The notes: generated by a model not told the origin, from the sequence alone. 64,000 bases of DNA from Gilvimarinus xylanilyticus (GCF_024195295.1 NZ_JAMFTH010000001.1:1-64000); one strand, 5' to 3'. Positions 28,413 through 37,822 are shown, counted from the stretch's first letter. A program made the numbers and translations.

Positions 28413-28477
28413 CGAATATTTAATAAACACAGAGGCCTTCCAGTTTTAAAGTCTGGCACACTATTACCGATAACTAA
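28413..28477. other. Short spacer between PL10 gene and MITE-like element
   Basis: A 65-bp AT-rich gap with no clear hairpin terminator. The following element begins with GGAGCC at 28478. Confidence 0.5.
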
Positions 28478-28837
28478 GGAGCCTCTGATTAAGTCCCCAG
28501 TGGTTTCTGGCTTACAGAGCTTTTCGAGATCAAGGCGGCGAACTAAAAGCGGGCTGACTGCCCGGTGAGGTGAGCCAACACAGAGATCGGAAAGCTCTGA
28601 AAGCCCCGAAGGGCGCGGCCAAAACGTCCATCCGCTGTGTTGCCTATACGGATGTAGGTAAGGGCCGTGAGCAGGACGCGGAAGGCTTGCACTTCTTGCC
28701 AAGGACTATGGCCATTGCCTGCGAAGCGCGCCAAGGGCAATGGATTGCCCGAATGCCGGAAAGGCAGGAGCATTTTCGGCGAAGGAGTGAACGTTCTGAC
28801 TCGCGCAGAGACCGCTGGGGACTTGATCAGAGGCTCC
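28478..28837. mobile_element. MITE-like non-autonomous element, 360 bp
   Basis: Terminal inverted repeats of 26 bp match in 24 positions: the left end begins GGAGCCTCTGATTAAGTCCC and the right end, read on the minus strand, begins GGAGCCTCTGATCAAGTCCC. The interior has no convincing ORF or transposase. No clear target-site duplication was found (TAA on the left, ATA on the right). A lone 21-bp copy of the right end occurs at 39420-39440. It sits about 30 bp before the chemoreceptor start and so replaces or alters its upstream region. Confidence 0.8.
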
Positions 28838-28868
28838 ATATAACGCTTAATTCGGAGTGCCAATACCT

Positions 28869-30497
28869 GTGTTACGTCAATTCTCTATTGCTCAACGCCT
28901 ACTGGCGGCCGCTGTTTTGGTGCTTTGCGTGGTGCTGGGGCTTATCGGTCTGTTCTCGGTGAGTTACCACAAAAGCTTGCTGGAGGCGCGCCAAGTCAAA
29001 ACTCAGCACCTAATTGAGGCCGCTATGGGGGTTTTGGAGCACTATCAGAGGTTGGAGCGCTCTGGCGAGCTGACCCGCGATCAGGCCCAATCTCGCGCTA
29101 TCGCGGCCATAGACGGCTTGCGTTACGGTAGCAATGATTATTTCTGGATTCAGAATCGCCAGGTGGAAATGGTTCACCACCCGTTCAGTCAACAGTTAAA
29201 TGGCACCAGTATCGCCGATTTAGCCGATCCCAATGGGGTGCGTCTGTTCAGCGAAATGGAGCGCCAAGTGACCCGTCAGGGTGAGGGGTTTGTCAATTAC
29301 GCCTGGCCTAAGCCAGGTTTTGATGAGCCCGTTCCTAAGGTCTCTTATGTCAAAGCTTTTGCTCCCTGGGGGTGGGTCTTGGGGTCGGGTATTTACATTG
29401 ACGATGTCGAGCAAGTTTTCTGGCAAACCATGCGGCTGCCGCTTAGCTTGGCGGTGCTGGGGGTATTGGTACTAGCGGCGTTCATTTATTTGATTGCTCG
29501 CAGTATTACCCTGCCCATGCGCGGTGCGGTGGCGGCGCTTGAGGATATCGCCAGCGGTGATGGGGATCTGACTCATCGTTTGAACGCTACCGGACGCGAT
29601 GAGTTGGCGAGTCTGGGCGCTGCCTTTAATCAGTTTTGCGATAAGCTCAGCGGCGTCATCGCCAATGTGCACAGGCTGGTCGAGCAAAATCGGGATGTAG
29701 TCGCCACGGTTAAAGGTACCATGGGGCAGGCCAATGGCGTTTATCAGAAACAAAAAACCGAGCTGGACACCGTGGCGACCGCTATCGAGCAAATGAGTGT
29801 CACCTCGCAAGAGGTCGCTCAACGCATCGGCGATGCCGCCGCTGCCGCGCAAAGCTCCAGCGAGCAGTCCGCCAGCGGTCAGCAAACGGCGGTACAGACG
29901 CGTCAGTCAATGGACGCTTTGGCCACAGATATCGCCGGCACTCAGGCGGCAATCGCGCGCCTGGACGAGGAGTCCGGCCGTATTCGAACGGTTTTGGATG
30001 TGATTCGCGCGGTGGCAGAGCAAACCAACTTGTTGGCGTTAAACGCGGCTATTGAGGCGGCGCGCGCAGGCGAGCAGGGGCGCGGCTTTGCCGTGGTGGC
30101 CGATGAGGTGCGCACCCTGGCCAGTCGCGCCCAGGATTCCGCGGATGAAATTCAAACCATGATAGACGCTCTGTTGGAGAGCACCTCAGCCGCCGTCCAG
30201 TCGATGCAGGCCAGCCACGATCGCTCTGAAGCCTTGGGTGAGCGTGTGCGTTCGGTCGAGCAGATACTGCAAGAGATCAACAGCGCGGCAGGTACGATTA
30301 CCGACATGACACATCACGTTGCCTCGGCCGCCGAAGAGCAATCGCAAACCACCCATTCCGTGGCGCAAAGCCTGTCCCACCTAAACCGTTATGGCGATGA
30401 AGTGGTTAACAGTTTGGATCGCACCGAGGTGAATACCCGCATTCTCGCCGACACCAGTGCCGAGCTGGAGGCAGTGATGAAGCAGTTTAGAGTTTAG
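28869..30497 (+). CDS. Methyl-accepting chemotaxis protein with Cache sensor
   Basis: A chemoreceptor of about 542 residues: a cytosolic N-tail and membrane segment ([20 protein letters not shown]), a periplasmic single-Cache domain ([34 protein letters not shown]), a second membrane segment near 190, HAMP, then the signalling domain with the hairpin tip [20 protein letters not shown]. The ligand is unknown; single-Cache receptors often sense organic acids. The start is GTG at 28869 (GGAG about 12 bp upstream) or GTG at 28857. The MITE-like element ends only 31 bp before the start, so expression may depend on it. Confidence 0.9.
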   Translation: MLRQFSIAQRLLAAAVLVLCVVLGLIGLFSVSYHKSLLEARQVKTQHLIEAAMGVLEHYQRLERSGELTRDQAQSRAIAAIDGLRYGSNDYFWIQNRQVEMVHHPFSQQLNGTSIADLADPNGVRLFSEMERQVTRQGEGFVNYAWPKPGFDEPVPKVSYVKAFAPWGWVLGSGIYIDDVEQVFWQTMRLPLSLAVLGVLVLAAFIYLIARSITLPMRGAVAALEDIASGDGDLTHRLNATGRDELASLGAAFNQFCDKLSGVIANVHRLVEQNRDVVATVKGTMGQANGVYQKQKTELDTVATAIEQMSVTSQEVAQRIGDAAAAAQSSSEQSASGQQTAVQTRQSMDALATDIAGTQAAIARLDEESGRIRTVLDVIRAVAEQTNLLALNAAIEAARAGEQGRGFAVVADEVRTLASRAQDSADEIQTMIDALLESTSAAVQSMQASHDRSEALGERVRSVEQILQEINSAAGTITDMTHHVASAAEEQSQTTHSVAQSLSHLNRYGDEVVNSLDRTEVNTRILADTSAELEAVMKQFRV

Positions 30498-30550
30498 AAG
30501 TGATGGAGGGCGGGGAATGGTTACCGGATGACGAGGAACGTATAATGTTT

Positions 30551-30578
30551 GTATCCCGTATCCCGTATCCCGTATCCC
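30551..30578. repeat. Heptanucleotide tandem repeat (GTATCCC x 4)
   Basis: Four perfect copies of GTATCCC in the gap between the chemoreceptor and the minus-strand arabinanase terminator. It has the same unit length as the array at the left edge of the window but a different sequence. Confidence 0.9.
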
Positions 30579-30582
30579 GGCC

Positions 30583-30607
30583 AAAAAAAAGGGGAGCAAA
30601 GCTCCCC
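30583..30607 (-). terminator. Terminator of the endo-arabinanase gene
   Basis: On the minus strand GGGGAGC-TTT-GCTCCCC is followed by eight T. It lies about 70 bp past the stop of the GH43 gene. On the plus strand the hairpin has no T-tract. Confidence 0.88.
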
Positions 30608-30675
30608 GAAGTTAGACAAGTTTGTTGCGTAACATCATGCAACTCCAGGGCTTGTCTGTCCCCGGAGAACGCTCG

Positions 30676-31725
30676 CTACTCGATAGATTCCACCAAAACG
30701 CTCTGGTAGCTATCGAGCTCGGCTGGGTCCACTTGGGGCCAGCCGTTTTGCCATCGGATAGGCAAAATCTTTAATTTCTGCAGGCCGTTGTCGGCCGCTT
30801 CATAGGCGTGGAAGACTAAGTAGTCTTCACCCTCGAAGGTGTAGGCGCTGTTGTGCCCCAGCCCCGGCCAATCCTCGTTCCCTTTTAAGATTACCGTGGC
30901 GCCGCCCTGGGACAGGTCGCGACCGTCTTTATCCAGATAAGGACCCGTGACCGACTCGCTGCGGCCTACGGCCAAGTGGTAGGTGCTCTCGGCGCCGCGG
31001 CAGCATTTTCCTAAGGAAATAAATTGATAGTAGTAATCGCCGTGCTGGAAGATAAACGGCGCTTCCAGTTCGGTAGGGCCTGCCTCGTGGGCGGGCACAT
31101 CGGCGGGGCGGGTGCCAGCGGCAATGCTGTACCATTGTTCGGGCTCGGCCGGGCCGGACCAATCCTCGTTTAACTTAAACATCTTGTGGCCGCTCCAGAA
31201 GGAGCCAAACGCCATCCAGCCGGTGCCGTCTTCGTCTTCAATAACGGCGGGGTCAATGGCGTTCCAGTTATCGCGGTTGGGTACTGACTGCACTACAATG
31301 CCTTGATCTTCCCAGCCGTAATCGGGCGAGTTGGGGTCAAGGGTTTCGGTGATGGTTAAACCGATGGCCGACGTATTTTTACCAAAAGCGGATACCGAAT
31401 AGTACAAATGGTATTGGCCGTCTTTTTCCACCACATCCGGCGCCCACAGATGGCCGCCAAACTCCGCCGCTACGTCTTTGGCCCAAGTGGGCTCGGTGGC
31501 AAAAGCGCGGCCTTGATGCTCCCAGTGCACTCGGTCTTTGGAGCGATAAATGGTAATCCCGGGGCCGGTGCTAAACAGATAGTAGTAGCCGTCTTCGGTG
31601 GCCATTACCGGGTCGTGAATGCTTACTTGCTGGCCCAGGCGGTCAAATTCGGGCTTGGCGTTAGTGCAGCTGGCGGTTAGCAGGGCGCTGAAAATCAGGC
31701 CGGTAGTCAGTTTAAGTTTGCTCAT
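30676..31725 (-). CDS. GH43 endo-1,5-alpha-L-arabinanase-like lipoprotein
   Basis: A 349-residue five-bladed beta-propeller. The N-terminus MSKLKLTTGLIFSALLTASC has a lipobox, so the enzyme is probably membrane-anchored. The triad is Asp in IHDPVM, Asp in AIDPAV and Glu in ELEAPFI. The C-terminal LKILPIRWQNGWPQVDP block is typical of endo-arabinanases (GH43_5 type, as in Cellvibrio Arb43A). It would cut the arabinan backbone into oligomers at the cell surface or periplasm. It is divergent from the exo-acting GH43 at 31895, with a shared regulatory region. Confidence 0.9.
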   Translation of the reverse strand: MSKLKLTTGLIFSALLTASCTNAKPEFDRLGQQVSIHDPVMATEDGYYYLFSTGPGITIYRSKDRVHWEHQGRAFATEPTWAKDVAAEFGGHLWAPDVVEKDGQYHLYYSVSAFGKNTSAIGLTITETLDPNSPDYGWEDQGIVVQSVPNRDNWNAIDPAVIEDEDGTGWMAFGSFWSGHKMFKLNEDWSGPAEPEQWYSIAAGTRPADVPAHEAGPTELEAPFIFQHGDYYYQFISLGKCCRGAESTYHLAVGRSESVTGPYLDKDGRDLSQGGATVILKGNEDWPGLGHNSAYTFEGEDYLVFHAYEAADNGLQKLKILPIRWQNGWPQVDPAELDSYQSVLVESIE

Positions 31726-31819
31726 CAGACACTCTTATGTTCTATCGTTGTTTACGCTTCTTTGCAGTGTGTGGCTCTGCCTTGTGGGTAATTTGATCCC
31801 TGCGCGCTTGTACCAATTA

Positions 31820-31832
31820 TTGTATTATAATA
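31820..31832 (+). promoter_or_regulatory. Candidate arabinose-regulon operator between divergent arabinanase genes
   Basis: TTGTATTATAATA lies in the 169-bp divergent region and is identical to the minus-strand site at the araB promoter. Extended to 16 bp it matches the palindrome TTGTATTATAATACAA at 14 positions. It is placed to affect both genes. Confidence 0.55.
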
Positions 31833-31894
31833 ATATTCAATTGCAAGCGGGTTACAACCCGTCACCCAATAATAGTTGCTAACAAGGGATCTCT

Positions 31895-32902
31895 ATGGCT
31901 TTGCATACGCCACTGAAAATATTGCTGTGCGTCTTATTCCTGCTGGGGGCCACTTTTGCGGGGGGCGAGCCTAGCTATAATAATCCTATTGTCGAGCAGC
32001 GCGCCGACCCCTGGGTACACCGCCACAGCGACGGCTACTACTATTTTATCGGCACCGTGCCGGAATTTAACCGTTTGGTATTGCGCCGCGCCAAAACCAT
32101 TAATGGCTTGTCTCAGGCCGATGAAAAAACCATTTGGCAGCCTACCGAGCAAAGCAGCATTGGTATTAATATCTGGGCACCGGAGCTTCACTATATCGAT
32201 GAGCAGTGGATAATTTATTTTGCCGGTGCGCCGGTGGAAGAGCCCTGGAGGATTCGCATGCACGCCCTAACCACCAGCGATGCCAATCCGTTACAGGCCG
32301 AGTGGAGTAAACCCATTCCCATGCACACCCCTTGGGATGATTTCTCGCTGGATGCCACCAGCTTTGCGCACAATGGCAAGCGCTACTTAATTTGGGCGCA
32401 GAAAGACCGCGAACAAAAATACAACTCGGCCCTGTACATGGCTGAGTTGGAAACCCCGGTAAAAATTAAAGAGCCCGTCATTATGCTCACCGAGCCCACC
32501 CTGGATTGGGAAGTGGTGGGTTATAAAGTGAATGAAGGCGCGGCGGTGATTAAGAAGAACGGCCGTATTTTCGTCACTTATTCAGCCAGCGCCACCGATC
32601 ACAATTACGCTATGGGCCTGTTGTGGGCCGATGAAAATGCCGATTTAATGGACCCGGAGTCTTGGCACAAACTGTCCGAGCCGGTGTTTTATAGCAACGA
32701 AGCGCTCAAGCGTTATGGCCCTGGCCACAATGGCTTTACCGTTGCTGAGGATGGTAAGACGGATGTCTTGATTTACCACGCTCGTGATTACAAAGAACTA
32801 AAAGGCACGCCCTTAACAGATCCAAACCGCGATGCCCGCGCACGTGCCATTAAGTGGGACGAGCAGGGGTTTCCGGTATTTGGCCAATCCAATAACGACT
32901 AA
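31895..32902 (+). CDS. Exported GH43 exo-arabinofuranosidase-like enzyme
   Basis: A 335-residue GH43 with signal peptide ending near the Ala/Gly-rich LLGATFAGG. The triad is visible as Asp in RADPWVH, Asp in SLDATSF and Glu in VNEGAAV. It is a paralogue of the cytosolic enzyme at 12066: they share EQRADP, the DGYYYF block, LRRAKTI and the SASATD-NYAMGLLWADE-AD stretch. Subfamily 26-type exo-1,5-alpha-L-arabinofuranosidase is most likely. It releases arabinose from oligomers made by the divergent endo-arabinanase. A mutarotase gene follows by 20 bp. Confidence 0.88.
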   Translation: MALHTPLKILLCVLFLLGATFAGGEPSYNNPIVEQRADPWVHRHSDGYYYFIGTVPEFNRLVLRRAKTINGLSQADEKTIWQPTEQSSIGINIWAPELHYIDEQWIIYFAGAPVEEPWRIRMHALTTSDANPLQAEWSKPIPMHTPWDDFSLDATSFAHNGKRYLIWAQKDREQKYNSALYMAELETPVKIKEPVIMLTEPTLDWEVVGYKVNEGAAVIKKNGRIFVTYSASATDHNYAMGLLWADENADLMDPESWHKLSEPVFYSNEALKRYGPGHNGFTVAEDGKTDVLIYHARDYKELKGTPLTDPNRDARARAIKWDEQGFPVFGQSNND

Positions 32903-32922
32903 CCTAAAAAGGAAGAGACATT

Positions 32923-33987
32923 ATGTTTGATATCAGTGTAGATGATTTTGGCGCCCTCCCCGACGGCCGTGAAGCCCAGCTGTACACCCTGACCAACGAG
33001 CAGGGCATGAGCGTAAAAATTACCAACTACGGCGGTATTATCACCGAGCTGTGGGCGCCGGATAAAAACGGCACCTCCGCCGATGTGGTATTGGGCTTTG
33101 ATAAATTAGAAGATTACTTAGACGGATCGCCTTACTTTGGCGCTCTGATTGGCCGGGTTGGCAACCGCATTGACGGCGGTAAATTTACCCTCGACGGTAA
33201 GATTTATCAGCTGGCTAAAAATGAAAATGACACCAGCCACTTACATGGCGGTAATGTGGGTTTTGATAAAGTCTTGTGGGACGCCGAAACCGAAGTGACC
33301 GAAGACGGTGCCGAGCTGCATTTAGAATACGTGAGCGCCGACGGTGAAGAGGGCTACCCAGGTGAGCTGACCGTTAATGTCACCTACCGCTTAACCGCCG
33401 ATAACGAGCTTTACACCGACTACAAAGCCACGACCACCAAGGCAACCCCGGTTAATTTGACCCAGCACAGCTACTTTAATTTGGCGGGCAAAGGCAGTGT
33501 TGAAGATCAGCTAATGATGATCAACGCCGACAAGTACACGCCGATCAATGATGTTCTTATTCCGACCGGAAAGCTGGCTGATGTCGCTGGCACCCCCTTT
33601 GATCTTGGCGAACCTAAAGCCATTGGCGCTGAGGTAAACGCAGACCACCCGCAGTTGAAAATTGCCGGCGGTTACGATCATAACTATGTCTTGAACAAAC
33701 CCCAAGAAGGCGAAATGTCTCTCGCCGCTGAAGTTGTTGACCCGCAGTCTGGCCGGGTTTTACAAGTGCACACCACTGAGCCTGGCATTCAGTTTTACTC
33801 GGGTAACTTCCTGGATGGCACTTTAACCGGTAAGGGTGGCGAAGTGTACGAGAAGCACGCAGGCTTCTGCCTGGAGCCCCAACATTTCCCCGACTCTCCT
33901 AACCAGAGCAATTTTAAAAGCATTATTTTGCAACCGGGCGATGTTTATTCATCGACCATGACCTTTAGCTTTTCGGTGTCTAAGTAA
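32923..33987 (+). CDS. Aldose 1-epimerase (mutarotase)
   Basis: A 354-residue GalM-like protein without a signal peptide, so cytosolic. Active-site elements are His in TSHLHGG, His in LTQHSYFNLAG, Asp in GGYDHNYVL and the catalytic Glu in CLEPQHFPDSPN. It interconverts sugar anomers so released arabinose (or galactose) can enter isomerase reactions promptly. AGGAAG precedes the ATG, and the gene follows the GH43 closely, giving an operon running to GH97 and beyond. Confidence 0.92.
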   Translation: MFDISVDDFGALPDGREAQLYTLTNEQGMSVKITNYGGIITELWAPDKNGTSADVVLGFDKLEDYLDGSPYFGALIGRVGNRIDGGKFTLDGKIYQLAKNENDTSHLHGGNVGFDKVLWDAETEVTEDGAELHLEYVSADGEEGYPGELTVNVTYRLTADNELYTDYKATTTKATPVNLTQHSYFNLAGKGSVEDQLMMINADKYTPINDVLIPTGKLADVAGTPFDLGEPKAIGAEVNADHPQLKIAGGYDHNYVLNKPQEGEMSLAAEVVDPQSGRVLQVHTTEPGIQFYSGNFLDGTLTGKGGEVYEKHAGFCLEPQHFPDSPNQSNFKSIILQPGDVYSSTMTFSFSVSK

Positions 33988-33995
33988 CAAAAAAA

Positions 33996-34012
33996 GGGGG
34001 GGGAATCCCCCC
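33996..34012. repeat. G-run/C-run hairpin between mutarotase and GH97 genes
   Basis: Eight G, AAT and six C form a strong stem in a 50-bp gap, preceded by A7 and not followed by T. On the plus strand it could act as an mRNA-processing or attenuating hairpin rather than a terminator. Confidence 0.6.
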
Positions 34013-34037
34013 TCGCTAATAATAAAAAGGAGAGCAC

Positions 34038-35948
34038 ATGAGATTCCACTACCTTGCCTTATTGGCGTTAGCCGGTTGCGGCGGAGAACCAGAACACCGC
34101 CTCACCAGCCCCGACGGAGATTTGGTGTTAACCCTGAACGAAGGTGAGCGAGGCCGTATTGAATACGCCTTAAGCCATAACAACCGTACAGTGTTGGAGC
34201 CTTCGCCCCTGGGGTTGGTGTTAAACGATGCCCGGTTTGATACCAATTTAGCCCTTGCCGATGCCGGGGATGTAAACGAAGTAACTGATAGCTACACCAT
34301 GGCCCATGGCAAGCAGCGCAACATTAGCTACGATGCCAACGAGCAGGTATTTACCGTTAGAAACGCCGAGGGTGATTTGCTTGAGGTGGCATTTCGCTTG
34401 TCCGACGACGGTCTGGCATTCCAGTACCGAATTCCCAACGACACTGGTAAAAGCCGCAGTCTTAACCGCGAGTTGACTGGTTTTGATTTTTCCTCCGACA
34501 GCAAAGCATGGTTGCAGCCAGTGGCGGTGGCACAGACTGGTTTTGCCAACACCAATCCTTCTTACGAAGAGCATTACCAGATGAATATTCCGGCTGGCAC
34601 CGCCAGCCCCACCGAGGCGGGCTGGGTATTCCCATCGCTATTCCATACCGGTAACGACTGGGTGTTGATTACCGAGGCGGGAATGGACGGACGCTTTAAC
34701 GCCTCGCGCTTGGCGCAACAATCTCCAGAGGGTGAATATCGTATTGGCAAACCCATGGAGGCCGAGGTGGTGACCAACGGCGCTTTGATGGCCAATGCCG
34801 AAAGTGCGTTCTCTTCGCCCTGGCGTATTGTCACCGTGGGTGATTTGGCTACCGTAACAGAATCCACCTTGGGTACCGATTTGGCCGCCCCCGCCGTTGC
34901 CGAAATGGATTGGGTAACGCCCGGTTTGTCCGCCTGGAGTTGGGCGCTATTAAAAGACGAGTCGGTCAACGTCAAAACCACTCGCGAGTTTATCGATTAC
35001 GCCGCGCAAATGAATTGGCCGTATGTGCTGATTGACGTGAACTGGGATCAGAACTTTGGCTGGGAAAAGCTCGCCGAGCTGGTGGAGTACGCTAAGCCCA
35101 AAGGTGTGGGCTTACTTGTGTGGTACAACTCCTCCGGCGACTGGAATGTCACCGAGTACACGCCCAAAAGCAAACTGTTTGAGCGCGAGTCGCGCCTGCA
35201 ACAGTTTGCCCGTTTGCAAGAGATTGGTATTAAGGGTGTAAAAATTGATTTCTTTCCCGGTGATGGTCAGTCGGTCATGCAGTATTACAACGACTTGGTC
35301 AGCGATGCGGCGGCGCACCAGTTGATGGTGAACTATCACGGTTCCTCTTTGCCGCGCGGTTTGCACCGCACCTATCCCAATATGATGACCATGGAGTCGG
35401 TCAATGGGTTTGAGATGATTACCTTTACCCAGGAAACGGCAGATAAAGCGCCCAGCCATATGGCCATGCTGCCCTTTACCCGCAATGTGTTTGACCCCAT
35501 GGATTTCACTCCGACCACCTTCGATGAAATTCCCAATATCGAAAGACGCACCAGCAATGGCTTTGAGTTGGCGCTGCCGGTGTTGTTTACCAGTGGTATT
35601 CAGCATATCGCGGAAACGCCACAGGGCATGGCCAAGGTGCCGGAATACATTCGCGAATACCTGCGCGACATTCCAACGTTGTGGGATGAAACCCGACTGC
35701 TCAGCGGTATGCCCGGCGAGCACGCGGTGATTGCCAGAAGACGCGGCAGCGATTGGTTTATTGCCGGTATTAACGGTACCGATAGCGAAAAAAGTCTGAA
35801 CCTTGATTTGTCGTTTATCGATAAAGCCAGTGGCCAGTTAATTACCGACGGCGACACAGATCGCTCTTTCCGTCAAAGCGAGGTCGTGAACCAAGATGAT
35901 TTCGCGATTACGCTGCGCCCGCGCGGTGGGTTTGTCATTAATTTCTAA
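34038..35948 (+). CDS. GH97 glycoside hydrolase (alpha-galactosidase or beta-L-arabinopyranosidase type)
   Basis: A 636-residue GH97 with a short lipoprotein-like N-terminus (LALLALAGC). A beta-sandwich N-domain leads to the (beta/alpha)8 barrel; Asp in GVKIDFF sits where retaining GH97 enzymes have their nucleophile, so it resembles the retaining branch rather than inverting SusB-like alpha-glucosidases. That branch contains alpha-galactosidases and beta-L-arabinopyranosidases. Surrounded by arabinan genes, the latter (or removal of galactose caps) is plausible; sequence alone does not decide. Confidence 0.82.
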   Translation: MRFHYLALLALAGCGGEPEHRLTSPDGDLVLTLNEGERGRIEYALSHNNRTVLEPSPLGLVLNDARFDTNLALADAGDVNEVTDSYTMAHGKQRNISYDANEQVFTVRNAEGDLLEVAFRLSDDGLAFQYRIPNDTGKSRSLNRELTGFDFSSDSKAWLQPVAVAQTGFANTNPSYEEHYQMNIPAGTASPTEAGWVFPSLFHTGNDWVLITEAGMDGRFNASRLAQQSPEGEYRIGKPMEAEVVTNGALMANAESAFSSPWRIVTVGDLATVTESTLGTDLAAPAVAEMDWVTPGLSAWSWALLKDESVNVKTTREFIDYAAQMNWPYVLIDVNWDQNFGWEKLAELVEYAKPKGVGLLVWYNSSGDWNVTEYTPKSKLFERESRLQQFARLQEIGIKGVKIDFFPGDGQSVMQYYNDLVSDAAAHQLMVNYHGSSLPRGLHRTYPNMMTMESVNGFEMITFTQETADKAPSHMAMLPFTRNVFDPMDFTPTTFDEIPNIERRTSNGFELALPVLFTSGIQHIAETPQGMAKVPEYIREYLRDIPTLWDETRLLSGMPGEHAVIARRRGSDWFIAGINGTDSEKSLNLDLSFIDKASGQLITDGDTDRSFRQSEVVNQDDFAITLRPRGGFVINF

Positions 35949-35974
35949 ATATTAATATCAACAATGAGGTAGTT

Positions 35975-37762
35975 ATGAAAAATTGGAAAAAACTTACCGG
36001 CGTGTGCGCCCTGGCAGCGGCTGTGGCTGCTTGCGCGCAAACCGATAAAGTGACCACCAGCGAGCAAGAGCAGACTCTGCCCGAGGGTTACTTTACCAAC
36101 CCGCTGTTTGCCAATGGTGCCGACCCCTGGTTGGAATATTGGGACGGCAACTACTACCTCACTACCACTACCTGGACCTCGCAGTTGGTGATGCGCAAAT
36201 CGCCCACCTTGGCCGGTTTGTCTGAAGCGGCGCCGATCAATGTATGGTCCGATACCGATCCGGCGCGCAGCTGGAATTTTTGGGCGTTTGAATTTCACCG
36301 TTTAAATGGCCCCAACGGCTGGCGCTGGTATTTGATGTATACCTCGGGCGTCGAAGGTACTCTGGATTACCAGCACCTGTCAGTCCTGGAAAGCGCCGGT
36401 GACGACCCCATGGGCCCTTACGAGTACAAAGGCCACTTTATGCCCGATGAGTGGAACATCGACGGTACCTACTTAGAGCACGATGGCAAACTTTACCTGT
36501 TGTACTCTCAGTGGCAGGGCGATGAACAGCTCAACCTGATCACCGAAATGGAAAACCCCTGGACCCTGAAAGAGGGATCACCCAAAGTTGTGATTACGCG
36601 CCCCACATTGGAGTGGGAAATCAGCGGGCGCAAGGTGACCGAGGGTGCAGAGATCCTGAAACACAAAGATCGCACTTTCCTGATTTACTCGGCGAGCTAC
36701 TGCGATACCCCCGATTACAAACTGGGCATGAAAGAGTTGATTGGCGACGATCCGCTTAACCCCGATCACTGGAAACAGTATGACGAGCCTGTGTTCCAGC
36801 GCGGTAACGGCGTATTCGGCCCCGGCCACAACGGCTTCTTTGTCTCGCCCGATGGCACCCAGGACTGGATTGTTTACCACGGTAACTCCAAAGAAGAGTA
36901 TGGCTGTGGTTCGACCCGCTCGGTGCGCGCACAGGAGTTTACCTGGACCGAAGAAGGGCTGCCCGATTTCGGCGTTCCCATCCCCGAAGGCGAGCCTGTG
37001 AAAATGCCTTCGGGTGAAAATGGCCCCATTAAAGTATCGGTACAGGGTGTGCAGCAGCAGTTGGTCAATCGCGACGGTCAGTGCCTGACCACCAGCGGTG
37101 GTAAAACCTCATTGGCCGCTTGCACAGGTGCCAATGCCAACTGGGTGTTGGACTCAACGGCCGATGGCGCCTACCGTCTGGCGCACGTCGAAACCGGTAC
37201 TTTTATCGATCAGAACCAAGAGTCTAGTGCCTGGGTGAACACCGATACCCAGCGCTGGAGCGTCACCACTGATGAAAATGGCTGGTTGAACATCACCAAC
37301 CGCGAAACCGGTGCGACTCTGGGTGGCGATAACAGCCAATGGCGCTTGGCGCCCCAGGGCGATGTGGCCGTAATGAGTGTTCAGAGCGGTAAAGCCCTGG
37401 CTGTGGATGGCGACAACGCCGTGCAGGATGCCTGGACCGGTGTTGACGCCCAACAGTGGCAGCTCAGTCACACCGAAGAGGGTTTTTATCAACTGCATCC
37501 GGCGCAAAACGCCGAACAGTGCCTGACCCTTGAGGGCAACCCCATTGTGCCCGGCGCCAATGCCGCACTGGGTAGCTGCGACGAGGTATGGTCTGAGTGG
37601 GTGGTCGAGCCACTGGGCGACGGCTCGGTACAGCTGCGCAACCGCCACAGCAGCCTGGCACTGAATGTGGACAGCTGCGGGTTGGCCAACGGAGCTAACC
37701 TGGCGCAGGCGCCCTGGCTGGATACTGATTGTCAGAAATTCCAGTTGCGCGAAAGTCGCTAA
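35975..37762 (+). CDS. GH43 lipoprotein with C-terminal ricin-type (CBM13-like) repeats
   Basis: A 595-residue protein with lipobox (AAAVAACAQ). The GH43 propeller spans about 35-340, with Asp in GADPWLEY, Asp in NIDGTYLEH and Glu in VTEGAEI. The remainder carries Gln-x-Trp-type beta-trefoil repeats (QQLVNRDGQCLTTSGGKT, QWRLAP, EQCLTLEGNP, SEWVVEP), suggesting carbohydrate binding. Likely an alpha-L-arabinofuranosidase tethered to polysaccharide; exact linkage unknown. GAGG precedes the ATG, and the gene follows GH97 by 26 bp. Confidence 0.85.
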   Translation: MKNWKKLTGVCALAAAVAACAQTDKVTTSEQEQTLPEGYFTNPLFANGADPWLEYWDGNYYLTTTTWTSQLVMRKSPTLAGLSEAAPINVWSDTDPARSWNFWAFEFHRLNGPNGWRWYLMYTSGVEGTLDYQHLSVLESAGDDPMGPYEYKGHFMPDEWNIDGTYLEHDGKLYLLYSQWQGDEQLNLITEMENPWTLKEGSPKVVITRPTLEWEISGRKVTEGAEILKHKDRTFLIYSASYCDTPDYKLGMKELIGDDPLNPDHWKQYDEPVFQRGNGVFGPGHNGFFVSPDGTQDWIVYHGNSKEEYGCGSTRSVRAQEFTWTEEGLPDFGVPIPEGEPVKMPSGENGPIKVSVQGVQQQLVNRDGQCLTTSGGKTSLAACTGANANWVLDSTADGAYRLAHVETGTFIDQNQESSAWVNTDTQRWSVTTDENGWLNITNRETGATLGGDNSQWRLAPQGDVAVMSVQSGKALAVDGDNAVQDAWTGVDAQQWQLSHTEEGFYQLHPAQNAEQCLTLEGNPIVPGANAALGSCDEVWSEWVVEPLGDGSVQLRNRHSSLALNVDSCGLANGANLAQAPWLDTDCQKFQLRESR

Positions 37763-37771
37763 GAAATGCAA

Positions 37772-37798
37772 AGCCCGCACATTGTTGCGGGCTTTTTT
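37772..37798 (+). terminator. Terminator of the GH43-mutarotase-GH97-GH43 unit
   Basis: AGCCCGCA and TGCGGGCT form a perfect 8-bp stem with loop CATTGT, followed by a T-tract. It separates this operon from the GH51 gene, which carries its own candidate operator. Confidence 0.9.
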
Positions 37799-37809
37799 GT
37801 ATGATGGGT

Positions 37810-37822
37810 TTGTCATATAATA
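37810..37822 (+). promoter_or_regulatory. Candidate arabinose-regulon operator before GH51
   Basis: TTGTCATATAATA matches TTGTATTATAATA in 11 of 13 bases and lies 60 bp before the GH51 start. The same segment offers a TATAAT -10 hexamer (37816-37821), so operator and promoter may overlap. Confidence 0.45.

Noticed and set aside
28570-28962. 130-codon ORF across the MITE-like element
   Set aside because: Runs from inside the element into the chemoreceptor gene in another frame; no protein family pattern.
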